Shown: piece after piece, positions 34,659-43,080 of the stretch
Layout: each line of letters begins with the position of its first letter
Numbering within the stretch: the first letter of the stretch is position 1
Assembly: GCA_050246015.1 (NCBI GenBank)
Contig: JBFWWU010000012.1
Location: 1-64,000 of the forward strand
Length of the DNA stretch: 64,000 nucleotides
Reading direction: 5' to 3'
DNA from: JTS-AC122 sp050246015
Lineage (GTDB): Bacteria; Planctomycetota; Phycisphaerae; Phycisphaerales; UBA1924
Program-made: the position numbers and the translations under genes
The notes under the pieces: model-generated
Seen by the model: the letters and a program-made list of their open reading frames with translations, nothing else
Database searches by the model: none
Told to the model about the DNA's origin: nothing

Positions 34659-35690
34659 ATGGTCACTAAAGTCGCCATCAATGGTCTGGGACGCATCGGA
34701 CGCGCCATCCTCAAGCTCGTCATCGACGAGCCCTCGCTTGACCTGGTGGCGGTCAACGACCTGGCCGATGCCGAGAACCTCGCGTACCTGCTCCGTTTCG
34801 ACACGGTGTACGGGCGGTACTCGAAGTCCGTGGAGATCGGCGGCAATGACCTGGTTGTCGCCGGCCGCAGGGTGAGGGCCCTGAGCATTCAGGATCCGTT
34901 CGCCCTTCCATGGAAAGCCCTGAGCGTCGATCTCGTGTTCGAGTGCACCGGTGCGTTCCGGCGGCGTGAGGACCTCGAGAAACACATCCGCGCCGGCGCG
35001 CGATTCGTCTTGCTGTCGGCGCCGTCGAAGGACGAGGCGATGGGAACGGTTGTCCACGGCGTGAACGGGCCGGGAAGCGATCCCGACATCGTCTCCTGCG
35101 CGAGCTGCACAACCAACTGCATCGCTCCGATCGTCGAGGTCATCGGCCGCCGCATCGGGTTTAACAAGGCGGCAATGACGACCGTGCATGCCTACACCTC
35201 TTCCCAGTCGATCGTCGATGGGCCGAACAGGCGCTTCCGCCGCGGCCGGGCCGCGGCGGCAAACCTCGTGCCGGCGACAACGGGCGCCGCGCACGCGACG
35301 ACACGGGCGCTGCCGCAGTACGCGAACCTGTTCGACGGCATTGCTATCCGGGCGCCGGTTCCTGTCGGATCGATCGCGGACATCACCTTCGTCACCTCGC
35401 GCGGGACGACCGTGGAGGAGGTGAACCGGGTGCTCACCGAGGAGGCGAACACGGATCGGTACGCCGGGGTGCTCGGAGTCTCGCGCGATCCGCTCGTGTC
35501 AACGGACATCATTGGCGATCCACGAGCATCCGTGGTCGATCTCGATCTCACCAAAGTCATCGACGGGGACTTGGTGAAGGTCATGAGCTGGTATGACAAC
35601 GAATGGGGCTACGCGAACCAGATGCTCCGCGAGGCGATGTCGGTATGCGGGGTCGGCAAGCCGGCGCCCCGGCAACTGCTGAGAGTCTGA
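34659..35690 (+). CDS. gap: Glyceraldehyde-3-phosphate dehydrogenase, type I
   Basis: The 343-aa protein starts at ATG 34659 with AGGGAG upstream. It has the NAD-binding VAINGLGRIGRAILKL, the catalytic Cys motif SCASCTTNCIAP, the His/phosphate-binding TTVHAYTSSQSIVDG and a conserved SWYDNEWGYANQM close to the end. It converts glyceraldehyde-3-P to 1,3-bisphosphoglycerate with NAD(P). The acidic residue setting coenzyme choice (VNDLAD) suggests NAD. It is in the same operon-like row as transaldolase and DUF488. Confidence 0.95.
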   Translation: MVTKVAINGLGRIGRAILKLVIDEPSLDLVAVNDLADAENLAYLLRFDTVYGRYSKSVEIGGNDLVVAGRRVRALSIQDPFALPWKALSVDLVFECTGAFRRREDLEKHIRAGARFVLLSAPSKDEAMGTVVHGVNGPGSDPDIVSCASCTTNCIAPIVEVIGRRIGFNKAAMTTVHAYTSSQSIVDGPNRRFRRGRAAAANLVPATTGAAHATTRALPQYANLFDGIAIRAPVPVGSIADITFVTSRGTTVEEVNRVLTEEANTDRYAGVLGVSRDPLVSTDIIGDPRASVVDLDLTKVIDGDLVKVMSWYDNEWGYANQMLREAMSVCGVGKPAPRQLLRV

Positions 35691-35708
35691 TGAAGGGAGG
35701 CCTGGACC

Positions 35709-36059
35709 ATGATTCATGTGAAGCGCGCCTACGAGAAGCCCTCCCGGAAGGACGGATTGCGGATTCTCGTGGAACGGCTCTGGCCACGTGGCTTGACGAA
35801 AGCGCGTGCAGCCCTGGACCTGTGGGTCAAAGAAGTTGCTCCCAGCCCGGCGCTTCGCAAGTGGTTTTCGCACGACCCCGCAAAGTGGAAGCAATTTGAA
35901 CAACGGTACTGGAAGGAACTCCGGGGCAACCCCGATGCCGTTGACCTGCTCCGCCGTCACATCCGGAAGCGAACTGTCACTTTCGTGTACGCCGCCCGGG
36001 ATGAAGAGCACAACGGCGCCGTGGCGCTGAAGGCATTTCTCGAACGACGGAAGGGCTGA
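35709..36059 (+). CDS. DUF488 protein (YeaO type)
   Basis: The 116-aa protein follows GAPDH after 18 bp with GGGAGG before its ATG. It has the conserved ILVERLWPRGLTKARAALDL and LRKWFSHDPAKWKQFEQRYW segments of YeaO-like DUF488 proteins, shorter than the DUF488 fusion at 17651. No biochemical function is established. Its 3' end overlaps the open frame of the convergent sterol desaturase gene by about 80 bp. Confidence 0.85.
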   Translation: MIHVKRAYEKPSRKDGLRILVERLWPRGLTKARAALDLWVKEVAPSPALRKWFSHDPAKWKQFEQRYWKELRGNPDAVDLLRRHIRKRTVTFVYAARDEEHNGAVALKAFLERRKG

Positions 36060-36972
36060 AGCCACGGCCCGCGTACAAGCACTTGCCTAGTGATGGACGT
36101 ACACCGTGTTGTTCCACCGGACGCGGAATCGGTGCGGTATTGTCCACGCCAAGTCGAGTGTCGTGCCCCGGCTGGCTCTTGATCGAGCGAAGCGGAGTCG
36201 CCAGACAACCCCGAAGTGTGGTGTGATCCGCGTCGGTGTAGCCGTCCAGACCGAACCGGATCGCGGCTGCGTCGCTGCAAACCCTGAATGTACCGAAGAT
36301 CCTGTCCCAGAATGAGAATAGGGGGGAGTAGTTCGAGTTGGTCTCGACGATCCAGCGTGAATGATGAAGCCAGTGTATCCGTGGTGTGACGACCAGCCAG
36401 CTCACCAATCGATCCACGCGCCCGGGGAGGCGGATGTTGCCGTGGTGGAAGATGGAGAGTGGTATCAGCAACAGCTCGTAGACCAGGACGTGCTCGACCC
36501 GCAAGCCCAGGACGCCCACGACCGCGAGCGTCACGAACGATCCGATCATCACATCGCCAATGTGAAACCGGAACGCGGTCGTGGAGTCCACGGCGTCGTC
36601 GTGGTGATGCACCGCATGGAATCGCCACAGCAGTGGCCAATGGTGAGAGGCCACGTGCCACGCGTAACCGGCCAAGTCCAGCAGGATGATGCCCAGGACG
36701 GTCTGGATCCATAGGGGAAGCGAGACCATTCGCAGCAGCCCGGCGTCCATGCGCTCGGTCGTCGTCGCCACCATGACCAACGCCGCCGGGAAAAACACTG
36801 CTCGGGCGCCTCCGTTCAGGAGCCCGAGCACCACGTTCCGCGCCCCGTGCTGCCACCTGGGGCGCTTATGCACGAAGACCGGGTACAGTCCCTCCGCCAG
36901 CCAGAGCACCCCCAGGGCAGCACCTGCTGCCATCGCAGAGAGGTGCATGGTAATCCAGTTCGTCATGAGCAT
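35977..36972 (-). CDS. Sterol desaturase / fatty acid hydroxylase family membrane protein
   Basis: About 331 aa from ATG 36972 (an alternative ATG is at 36966). Four to five membrane helices carry the diiron histidine clusters: HVASHHWPLLWRFHAVHHHD (HxxxH and HxxHH), FHHGN and HWLHHSRW. It would oxidise or desaturate a membrane lipid with O2. The C-terminal about 60 residues beyond the family part overlap the DUF488 gene on the other strand, so the true functional end may be earlier. An island motif lies about 90 bp upstream. Confidence 0.85.
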   Translation of the reverse strand: MLMTNWITMHLSAMAAGAALGVLWLAEGLYPVFVHKRPRWQHGARNVVLGLLNGGARAVFFPAALVMVATTTERMDAGLLRMVSLPLWIQTVLGIILLDLAGYAWHVASHHWPLLWRFHAVHHHDDAVDSTTAFRFHIGDVMIGSFVTLAVVGVLGLRVEHVLVYELLLIPLSIFHHGNIRLPGRVDRLVSWLVVTPRIHWLHHSRWIVETNSNYSPLFSFWDRIFGTFRVCSDAAAIRFGLDGYTDADHTTLRGCLATPLRSIKSQPGHDTRLGVDNTAPIPRPVEQHGVRPSLGKCLYAGRGFSPSVVREMPSAPRRRCALHPGRRTRK

Positions 36973-37060
36973 GGGACCTGACACCGAGCCGGCAACGCGC
37001 CTACGCAGCGCCCCCGGTCGTCGACAATGCGATAATGGCCGGCGCACCCGCCCGCTTCGC

Positions 37061-37080
37061 AGCGGAGACTTCCCCAATCT
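37061..37080 (-). promoter_or_regulatory. GATTGGGGAAGT island motif, site 7
   Basis: The minus strand reads AGATTGGGGAAGTCTCCGCT, about 90-108 bp upstream of the sterol desaturase start. Confidence 0.55.
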
Positions 37081-37248
37081 TCTGGAAGCTCGACGTGCGG
37101 GAGGCAAGACTCGTTGAGCACGACAGTGCGCCGAGTACCATTCTGTTGATGCCGAGGCCGTCGCCGTGCGTGAACAGGAGCACACGGCTACCGGGCCAAT
37201 GAGCACGTGATTCTGCCTTTACCCTGATTTGATTCAAAGAGGAACCCG

Positions 37249-37677
37249 ATGACGCAGGCTACTCGATCATCTCACGAACTCCCGCTCGCCGGTCAACCGG
37301 TTCACGCTGATCCACCGCTTCAGGAGCCGGAGGCCGAGATCACTCGGTTGGTCGAACGCTTCTACGCGCTTGGTCGCGAGGATCCGGTGCTCGGACCGGT
37401 CTTCGAGAGCAAGGTGTCGGACTGGACGACGCATCTGGAAGTGATGCGAGCTTTCTGGAGTTCGGCGATCTACCGCAGCGGTCGGTACCACGGACGCCCT
37501 TTAGAGGTCCATAAGCGCATTGCCGAGATCGGCCCGGAGCACTTTGCGAGGTGGCTCGAGCTGTGGGAACTGGCCGTCGGACAGACCGTGGGTTCCGAAG
37601 CACGCACGCCTCTGATCGCCATGGCCCGCCGGATGGCGGAGACGATGGCGCCGAGGATGCCGGGGTCATCACGGTGA
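37249..37677 (+). CDS. Group III truncated hemoglobin
   Basis: The 142-aa protein starts after AGAGGA. It matches group III truncated hemoglobins: ITRLVERFYALGREDPVLGP start, WTTHLEVMRAFWSSAIYRSG, and the proximal His in GPEHFARWLELWELAV. It binds heme and likely O2, NO or peroxide, acting in nitrosative or microaerobic stress. The stop overlaps the next ATG (TGATG), coupling it to a uracil-DNA glycosylase. Confidence 0.9.
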   Translation: MTQATRSSHELPLAGQPVHADPPLQEPEAEITRLVERFYALGREDPVLGPVFESKVSDWTTHLEVMRAFWSSAIYRSGRYHGRPLEVHKRIAEIGPEHFARWLELWELAVGQTVGSEARTPLIAMARRMAETMAPRMPGSSR

Positions 37678-38378
37678 TGTCGCGCCGGCCTACGACGTCT
37701 TTGCCGCTCCTGTGCGAAGTGCGACGCTGTCGCGTGTGCGAGCCCCATCTGCCTCACGAGCCCAGGCCCTTGGTGGTCGCATCCCAGTCGTCACGCGTGC
37801 TCGTCATCGGCCAGGCGCCCGGCCGGATCGCGCACGAGACCGGCGTGCCGTGGAATGACAAGAGTGGCGAGCGCCTCCGAGAGTGGCTCGGTGTGACCGA
37901 TGCTCAGTTCTACGATGAATCGCTCTTCGCCATCGTGCCGATGGGGTTCTGCTATCCCGGCAAGGGCAAGGCCGGTGACAAGCCGCCGCGGCCAGAGTGC
38001 GCGACGCTGTGGCATCACAAGATCCTGCCCACGCTCACGCGGATCGAGCTCACGGTCTACGTCGGCCGCTACGCCTTCGAGAGATCCCCTATGCGCCTTG
38101 CAGCGGAGGCTGAGGACTTGACCGAGGGAGTGCGGGCGGCGTGCTCGCTGCTTCCTGGACGGATCGTGCTCCCGCACCCATCGCCGCGCAACCGACACTG
38201 GATCACGCGGAACCCGTGGTTCGAGCGCGACGTGCTGCCCGCGCTGCGCAAACGGATCGGGGACATTCTCGCTCGGGGGGCCAGGCACTTACCCTCGCCC
38301 GACCTTCCCGCGCGAACGCGGGGCGTCCCGCACATCTCCGAGCGGCGCCGCCGGACGGCTCCGCCGCCACCGGGTTGA
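37677..38378 (+). CDS. Uracil-DNA glycosylase superfamily protein
   Basis: The 233-aa protein starts at an ATG overlapping the hemoglobin stop. Motif A is VLVIGQAPGRIAHETGVPW and motif B is PHPSPRNRHWITRNPWFE, as in the uracil-DNA glycosylase superfamily. Cys residues near the start (CRVCEP) and the MGFCYPG region are retained. It likely excises uracil or related deaminated bases. The last about 30 residues are basic, Pro-rich and probably unstructured. Coupling with a hemoglobin suggests repair of nitrosative deamination, an inference. Confidence 0.85.
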   Translation: MSRRPTTSLPLLCEVRRCRVCEPHLPHEPRPLVVASQSSRVLVIGQAPGRIAHETGVPWNDKSGERLREWLGVTDAQFYDESLFAIVPMGFCYPGKGKAGDKPPRPECATLWHHKILPTLTRIELTVYVGRYAFERSPMRLAAEAEDLTEGVRAACSLLPGRIVLPHPSPRNRHWITRNPWFERDVLPALRKRIGDILARGARHLPSPDLPARTRGVPHISERRRRTAPPPPG

Positions 38379-38416
38379 GCTGACCTGCTTACGCCAAGGG
38401 GCTTGGAACGAGGTGG

Positions 38417-39358
38417 TCATTGCGACGCCTTCGACTCCGCCCCAGCGCGGGTCACTGACGGCGCGCCCTTGAGCGCGACGATCGAGCAGCGCGCGTCTCG
38501 AACAACCCGCTCCGCCGTGGATCCCATCAGGAAGTCACGTGGGTTCCAAGTGCTGCGAGTTCCCAGAACGGCGAGGTCCACGTTCTCATCGTGGATGAAC
38601 CGAACCAGTCCCCACGCGTAACCTTCCCAGCCGCGATTGTGCTCGATGGCTCGGAAGACGGCCTTCAGCGCGCTGACTTCGTGGGCGACAGGCTCGCAGA
38701 AAAGGCGCAAGCGTTCCTCGACCGCTTCCCGGTACTTGGCCCTGAACTCCGGCATGTTATCGGCGACCGCACCCCTGGGGGGCCGACCGGCCCACGGATC
38801 GTCATAGACGTGCACGATCGCGAGCGACGCGCCATCACGGGTCGCGACGCGTATAGCTTTCTCCAGCACCTCGCGCGAGGTATCCGAGAAGTCGACACAC
38901 GCAGCGACCTTGCGGAACGGACCCGTTTGGCCGCGCCGTACAAGGAGCACCTTGCAGTCGGCGCGGCGAACGCACGCGGAAGCGATCGTTCCGACACCTC
39001 TTCGCTCGTCGTCAACGCTGTGCGTCCCCATCACGAGCAGGTCCGCACCGCGGGCGTAACTGGCGATCTCGATCGCCGGGCTGCCGACGCGGAACTCCAC
39101 CTCGGGCAGGGCGTCACCCTCTAGGCCCCTCTTGAACTCCTCGAGCCGATGCCTCGCCATTTCGACGAGGTCGATCTGCGTAGGAAGGGCGAATGGCAGT
39201 AAGACAGGCGGGGCGGGCGTGAAGGCCGGCACATCGACTACGTGGATGGCCCGAAGCGTCGCACCACTCCAGCGGGCAATGCGCTGAGCCTGGCGCAGAG
39301 CATCGCGAGAGGAAGGTGAGAAGTCGAGGGCGACGACGATGCTCTTGTTGTCGATCAT
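38417..39358 (-). CDS. Tandem universal stress protein
   Basis: The 313-aa protein has AAGGAGA before its ATG. Domain 1 begins IVVALDFSPSSRDALRQAQR with a partial loop (LLVMGTHSVDDERRGVGTIA); domain 2 has the loop LAVLGTRSTWNPRDFLMGST. Both resemble the Usp at 22873-23874 in length and order, so the two are paralogues. It is followed by no obvious operon partner; the UPF0316 gene is upstream on the same strand (99 bp). Confidence 0.9.
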   Translation of the reverse strand: MIDNKSIVVALDFSPSSRDALRQAQRIARWSGATLRAIHVVDVPAFTPAPPVLLPFALPTQIDLVEMARHRLEEFKRGLEGDALPEVEFRVGSPAIEIASYARGADLLVMGTHSVDDERRGVGTIASACVRRADCKVLLVRRGQTGPFRKVAACVDFSDTSREVLEKAIRVATRDGASLAIVHVYDDPWAGRPPRGAVADNMPEFRAKYREAVEERLRLFCEPVAHEVSALKAVFRAIEHNRGWEGYAWGLVRFIHDENVDLAVLGTRSTWNPRDFLMGSTAERVVRDARCSIVALKGAPSVTRAGAESKASQ

Positions 39359-39457
39359 GGGAATCTCCTTGTTGCCCGATGCCGGGCTGTCATGCCCGGC
39401 GTAGAACGGTGTTCATGCGGAGGCTCGTTGCGGGGTCCCTGCTCGCGACGCCCCGCT

Positions 39458-39994
39458 TCATGGTTGAGTGCTGGTCGGGAGCGAGTTGTTGATGGCGGCG
39501 TTCGCGACACGGATGTCGTCAATCGTGTAGAAGCATGCCGGGTCAAGCTTGCGTGCGGCGCGCACGACGAGAGCTGCGCGGGCACGACGCACCTGCACGA
39601 ACAGCATCGAAACAGCGCCATCCCGACCCACGCCCTGAAACTCTGTGACACCGAATTCCTTGCGACGAAGGGCCTCGAACAGCTCCGGGCCCTTGCGGGT
39701 GAAGATGCGGACAACCTGATCACCGAACGGCAGCCATCGCTGCAATGTCACTCCAACGTAGTTCCCGGTCGCGGCCCCTACGGCGAAAGCGACGCCGTAG
39801 GCCGGCTCGGTCCGGATGTGCGCGATGACCGCGGACACCGCGAACACCCAGATGATCACCTCGAGAAGCCCGAAGAGCCATGCCAGACCGCGGTGGCCAC
39901 TGACCACCGCCACCGTGCGCATTGTTCCGAGTGATACGTCGCCAATGCGAGCAATGACGATAGCTGTGCAGCCAATCAGAATGTCCCAAGTCAT
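39458..39994 (-). CDS. UPF0316/DUF2179 membrane protein
   Basis: The 178-aa protein has three N-terminal membrane helices (CTAIVIARIGDVSLGTMRTV start, then LLEVIIWVFAVSAVIAHI) and a cytoplasmic DUF2179 domain with GDQVVRIFTRKGPELFEALR. GAGGAAC precedes the ATG. Related proteins have no established role, though DUF2179 resembles ligand-binding domains of transporter-associated proteins. It is on the same strand as the Usp gene downstream. Confidence 0.85.
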   Translation of the reverse strand: MTWDILIGCTAIVIARIGDVSLGTMRTVAVVSGHRGLAWLFGLLEVIIWVFAVSAVIAHIRTEPAYGVAFAVGAATGNYVGVTLQRWLPFGDQVVRIFTRKGPELFEALRRKEFGVTEFQGVGRDGAVSMLFVQVRRARAALVVRAARKLDPACFYTIDDIRVANAAINNSLPTSTQP

Positions 39995-40143
39995 GGTTCC
40001 TGTTCCTCATTCGCTGCGCTGGGAGGCCCGCACGGGGGTTGAACCGAGGCCTTGGCTTCAGAGGATGAATGCACGGGCAGTGGAATACGACGCGTGCGTA
40101 GTCCCGGAGGGGTCGTTCACGCCACTCGGTTCTGTGAGGTGGC

Positions 40144-40647
40144 TCAGCGATCGTAGTGTCCCTCGCGTTCGGGCTGATACTGTAGCGCATCGATGACGGC
40201 TCGACGCTCCCCACAATGAGTACGCCAGGCCACTCGCTCGCCGACGCGTCGACCGAAAACGGCGGCTCCACACGGCGCGACAATGCTCCGCCCCAGCGGA
40301 CGGCTCGCGGCGTCGAATGGATACACGAGATCGAATGTGTCCACCTCACCGTTATCAATATCGCGAACGCAGACCACGGAGTTCATGGTAACAACGTCCG
40401 AAGGAACGATCTCGGGCAACAATGGTGTGGCGACCTCCAGCAAGCGAAAGAGCTCGCTCACGTGATCAGCCAACGGGATGGTGAAGGGTACGGCATCGTA
40501 GAGGCGCTCGCGATCGATCCTGTTCACGACGCGCGAATGACTCAGCGCCCCGAGGCTCCAACCACCCCGGGCTCGCGACCACGGCGCAGTGTGTTGTTGA
40601 GGTGGTACACCTGCGGAACGGCGACGTGTGTACGTGTTCATTGGCAT
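40144..40647 (-). CDS. Rnk/GreA C-terminal-like regulator, copy 3
   Basis: This 167-aa protein shares IVPSDVVTMNSVVCVRDIDN, RSIVAPCGAAVFGRRVGERV and the closing LQYQPEREGHYDR with copies 1 and 2. It has a longer N-terminal tail of about 55 residues. AGGAG lies about 9 nt upstream of ATG 40647; ATG 40641 is an alternative. The catalytic GreA coiled coil is absent. It probably modulates RNA polymerase in the same stress state. Confidence 0.85.
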   Translation of the reverse strand: MPMNTYTRRRSAGVPPQQHTAPWSRARGGWSLGALSHSRVVNRIDRERLYDAVPFTIPLADHVSELFRLLEVATPLLPEIVPSDVVTMNSVVCVRDIDNGEVDTFDLVYPFDAASRPLGRSIVAPCGAAVFGRRVGERVAWRTHCGERRAVIDALQYQPEREGHYDR

Positions 40648-40737
40648 GTCTGTCGGCTCCTGGCATGCATCGCAAACTTGGAACGCCAGCGCGTTGGCGA
40701 TGGCGCTGCCGTCGATGGTTCGACGCCACTCGTCGCT

Positions 40738-41163
40738 TCAATGGGTCGATACCGTTCGTGACATCTGGGCGGCAAGAGTGGGCGCGCTTGCCCTAATCAC
40801 AGGCTCACCGTAGTGCGCCACACCTGTCGCCATCCACGCGCGCACCGACTGACACCAAGCCCACACACGCTGGGCCGCAAGGATCATGCCCGTCGCCAGG
40901 ACCCCGAGCGTCAGCAAGTACACAGCGGTGACGGGCACGGTCACTGCTCCCACAACGGCCACCGCCCCCGCAATCGGTATCAAGGCGGCAACGGCCAGTA
41001 TCAGACCGACTAGGACCGCCATGGCGATGACCGAGCCCACGATCCACGCGGCGAACCCGACGGGCAGCGCGTACGGCAGAAGGAGCACCGCGAGGAGGCT
41101 TCCGCCGACACGCGAGTTCCGACGTGTAGTGCGACTCCGTTGTGCTCGAGCGTGCTTGGTCAT
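40738..41163 (-). CDS. Small membrane protein of unknown function
   Basis: The 141-aa protein follows AAAGGAGA. It has a basic N-terminus and three or four hydrophobic segments rich in Ala/Val/Gly (about residues 20-100). No domain is recognised. Island motif site 8 lies about 150 bp upstream on its coding strand. Confidence 0.65.
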   Translation of the reverse strand: MTKHARAQRSRTTRRNSRVGGSLLAVLLLPYALPVGFAAWIVGSVIAMAVLVGLILAVAALIPIAGAVAVVGAVTVPVTAVYLLTLGVLATGMILAAQRVWAWCQSVRAWMATGVAHYGEPVIRASAPTLAAQMSRTVSTH

Positions 41164-41573
41164 GGATCCGTCTCCTTTGGAGACTCACGTACCGCCCTAT
41201 GGCCGCAAAACTACGCCGCAAGAGAGCCCTCTCTCGTCGGCACTGGCGCGAACCGGCGGTGCCAGCCGCGATCTCGAGCGTATTGTGGCCAAGGTACTAC
41301 CGGTCTCTACCGGAAAACTTCCCCAATCACAAGCACCTCCTTCAGCCACGTCACACGAACGCACCATCAACGGTTGCAACGGAAGCAGCGGTTCAACGCA
41401 CAGAACATCCGTCTAATGCGATCGCCCAGCAGCGCGAAGCCGGAAGCGTCACCGTATCCGCTATCCCTCGCGAACCAGGTTGGCCTGCTGTAGAACATCC
41501 AGACCCACGCCACGCGCGAATCCGTGGGAGTACGAAGGAATGCACTCCCGGCTCACCTCATCTACCCTCCGGC
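41164..41573. other. Intergenic region, membrane protein / HEPN-type gene
   Basis: This 410-bp stretch holds island motif site 8. The in-frame extension of the plus-strand gene back to 41142 shows no coding character, so I treat it as non-coding. No terminator or promoter is certain. Confidence 0.4.
41311..41330 (-). promoter_or_regulatory. GATTGGGGAAGTT island motif, site 8
   Basis: The minus strand reads GTGATTGGGGAAGTTTTCCG, about 150 bp upstream of the membrane protein at 40738-41163. It is the rightmost copy; none was found further right. Confidence 0.55.
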
Positions 41574-42617
41574 ATGGAGTCGCCGTCAAATACACCTGAG
41601 CAGCCCTCGTCCGGAAGGCCGCCCCTTGTAATCACTTCCGAGACCGAGTTCGAGAGCCTGATCGCGACGATCGACAATGAACTGATCCAAGAGGGAGTCC
41701 CGGTTCCTGCGCGCGCCCTGAAAGCCGGCCTGAAGGTCACCTCCAAGTACGACATCGTCTTGGAAGTCTTCCCCCAGGAGCGTCAGATCAAGCCCGGTGT
41801 GTTCACGCCCGACCAGATCAGCCTACGCATCCACGAATGGATGAAGAAGCGGTACGGCGACAAATTCAAAGTCGATTTCACGCTCGGCAGGGTGGCGTTC
41901 CCGTTCAGAGGGGCCCTTTATGCCATCCGGTGCCCGACCGTGCTCGGCACAGCACGGTTTGTGTGCGAACCGAAGACCGTCGGCCAGCCACGCAACCCGC
42001 TGGGTGTCAACACGGTACCCGTGCTCAACATCCTTGACCTGATCGATGGGTTCACCGCGGACATGGCGGCCTCCCTGACGGGGGAGGAGGCCGTACGGAT
42101 CGTCGCCGCGTTCTCCACCGGGTCGGGCACGTTCCTTGCGCTGCAAGCGCTCAAGGACGTGCACTTCGTCGGCGAGGCGACGGGCGACATTCACGCGGCC
42201 GCAAACCACCTGCTCAGCGCCCCGCAGCAGCTCGGCCTAAGCCGATGGGCCAGCTTGCAAGCGGTCGAGAAGCTGTGGAAGGCGTACATCAAGGCCGCGG
42301 GTGGCACCGTGAAGACCCATCACAAACTCGACGAGCACGCTCAGCAGGCCGCCAGGCTCGGGCTGCCAGCGCCGCCACCCAAGTACGTCGCGGCCGTTCA
42401 GTGCTCAGCGGGCGTCCGATACGGAGAGGTGCCGGTCGCCGTGGAGGAGACAGTCAAGGCGCACCTCGTTTCGTTGGAGATCTGCGAGGTGGCGGCGCAG
42501 TCGATTGGCGGCGTGCTCAGGCGTCCGGTCCCGCGCAGCGCCGAACCACTGGTTGATGGCGTGTCGCACACCAAGTTCGTGAAGGCACTTGAGGCGCGGA
42601 CAATGACCAATCCCTGA
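41574..42617 (+). CDS. Unknown protein with probable C-terminal HEPN-like domain
   Basis: The 347-aa protein starts at ATG 41574 (no strong ribosome binding site). The N-terminal about 200 residues are unrecognised alpha/beta sequence. Residues about 215-330 resemble a HEPN helical bundle: SRWASLQAVEKLWKAYIKAA, KTHHKLDEHAQQAARLGLP and VRYGEVPVAVEETVKAHLVS. The RNase motif of active HEPN toxins (RxxxxH) is not evident. HEPN proteins occur in defence and toxin systems, which fits its position next to phage-type genes, but this is inference. Confidence 0.55.
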   Translation: MESPSNTPEQPSSGRPPLVITSETEFESLIATIDNELIQEGVPVPARALKAGLKVTSKYDIVLEVFPQERQIKPGVFTPDQISLRIHEWMKKRYGDKFKVDFTLGRVAFPFRGALYAIRCPTVLGTARFVCEPKTVGQPRNPLGVNTVPVLNILDLIDGFTADMAASLTGEEAVRIVAAFSTGSGTFLALQALKDVHFVGEATGDIHAAANHLLSAPQQLGLSRWASLQAVEKLWKAYIKAAGGTVKTHHKLDEHAQQAARLGLPAPPPKYVAAVQCSAGVRYGEVPVAVEETVKAHLVSLEICEVAAQSIGGVLRRPVPRSAEPLVDGVSHTKFVKALEARTMTNP

Positions 42618-42629
42618 GAGAGCCCCTAC

Positions 42630-43028
42630 CTACCCACCCCGACCGTCTATGTCAGGGCCCGTCTCAGGAACGTCTCGATGTCGCAGCAAGGATCCGACGC
42701 CGAAGATGGCGTAGAAGGCGATGGCGCCGAAGTACCCAACGTAGAACACAGCATCTAGCCTCGCTGGCGTTGTCGGATCGTTGCCAATCCCCCACGCCGC
42801 GAACATGCCGAGCGCGAGCGGCGCGAAGATCGTCCCCAGACCGATGAAGAGGACGCCGAAGATGAGGAACGCCAAGAACTTCGCGAGCCGAACAGGCCGC
42901 CGCCCCTGAAACCCTGTGGCGTGATACATGACGCCAAGGAGCAGAGCAGCCAGGAACGCGCCTACGGCCGTGAGAGCGCCGAAAGCCACCCCCAGGACAA
43001 GCCCGGCAACAACGGTCTGCCACTCCAT
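42630..43028 (-). CDS. Small membrane protein of unknown function
   Basis: The 132-aa protein has three hydrophobic helices (VVAGLVLGVAFGALTAVGAF start, FLAFLIFGVLFIGLGTIF, and VFYVGYFGAIAFYAIFGVGS). GAAGAGA precedes the ATG. I do not recognise the family. It converges on the HEPN-type gene (12-bp gap). Confidence 0.65.
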   Translation of the reverse strand: MEWQTVVAGLVLGVAFGALTAVGAFLAALLLGVMYHATGFQGRRPVRLAKFLAFLIFGVLFIGLGTIFAPLALGMFAAWGIGNDPTTPARLDAVFYVGYFGAIAFYAIFGVGSLLRHRDVPETGPDIDGRGG

Positions 43029-43080
43029 TCTCTTCTATGTCGGCAGTACACTCCATCATCTTCAGGAGGCATCGCTACGT

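Noticed and set aside
16244..41330. Reading the GATTGGGG motif as a sigma-54 promoter
   Set aside because: GG and GC spacing is not constant among the copies (10 bp in one, 12 bp in another) and TTGC is missing.
41142..41573. N-terminal extension of the HEPN-type gene
   Set aside because: The frame crosses island motif site 8 and the extra residues look non-coding.
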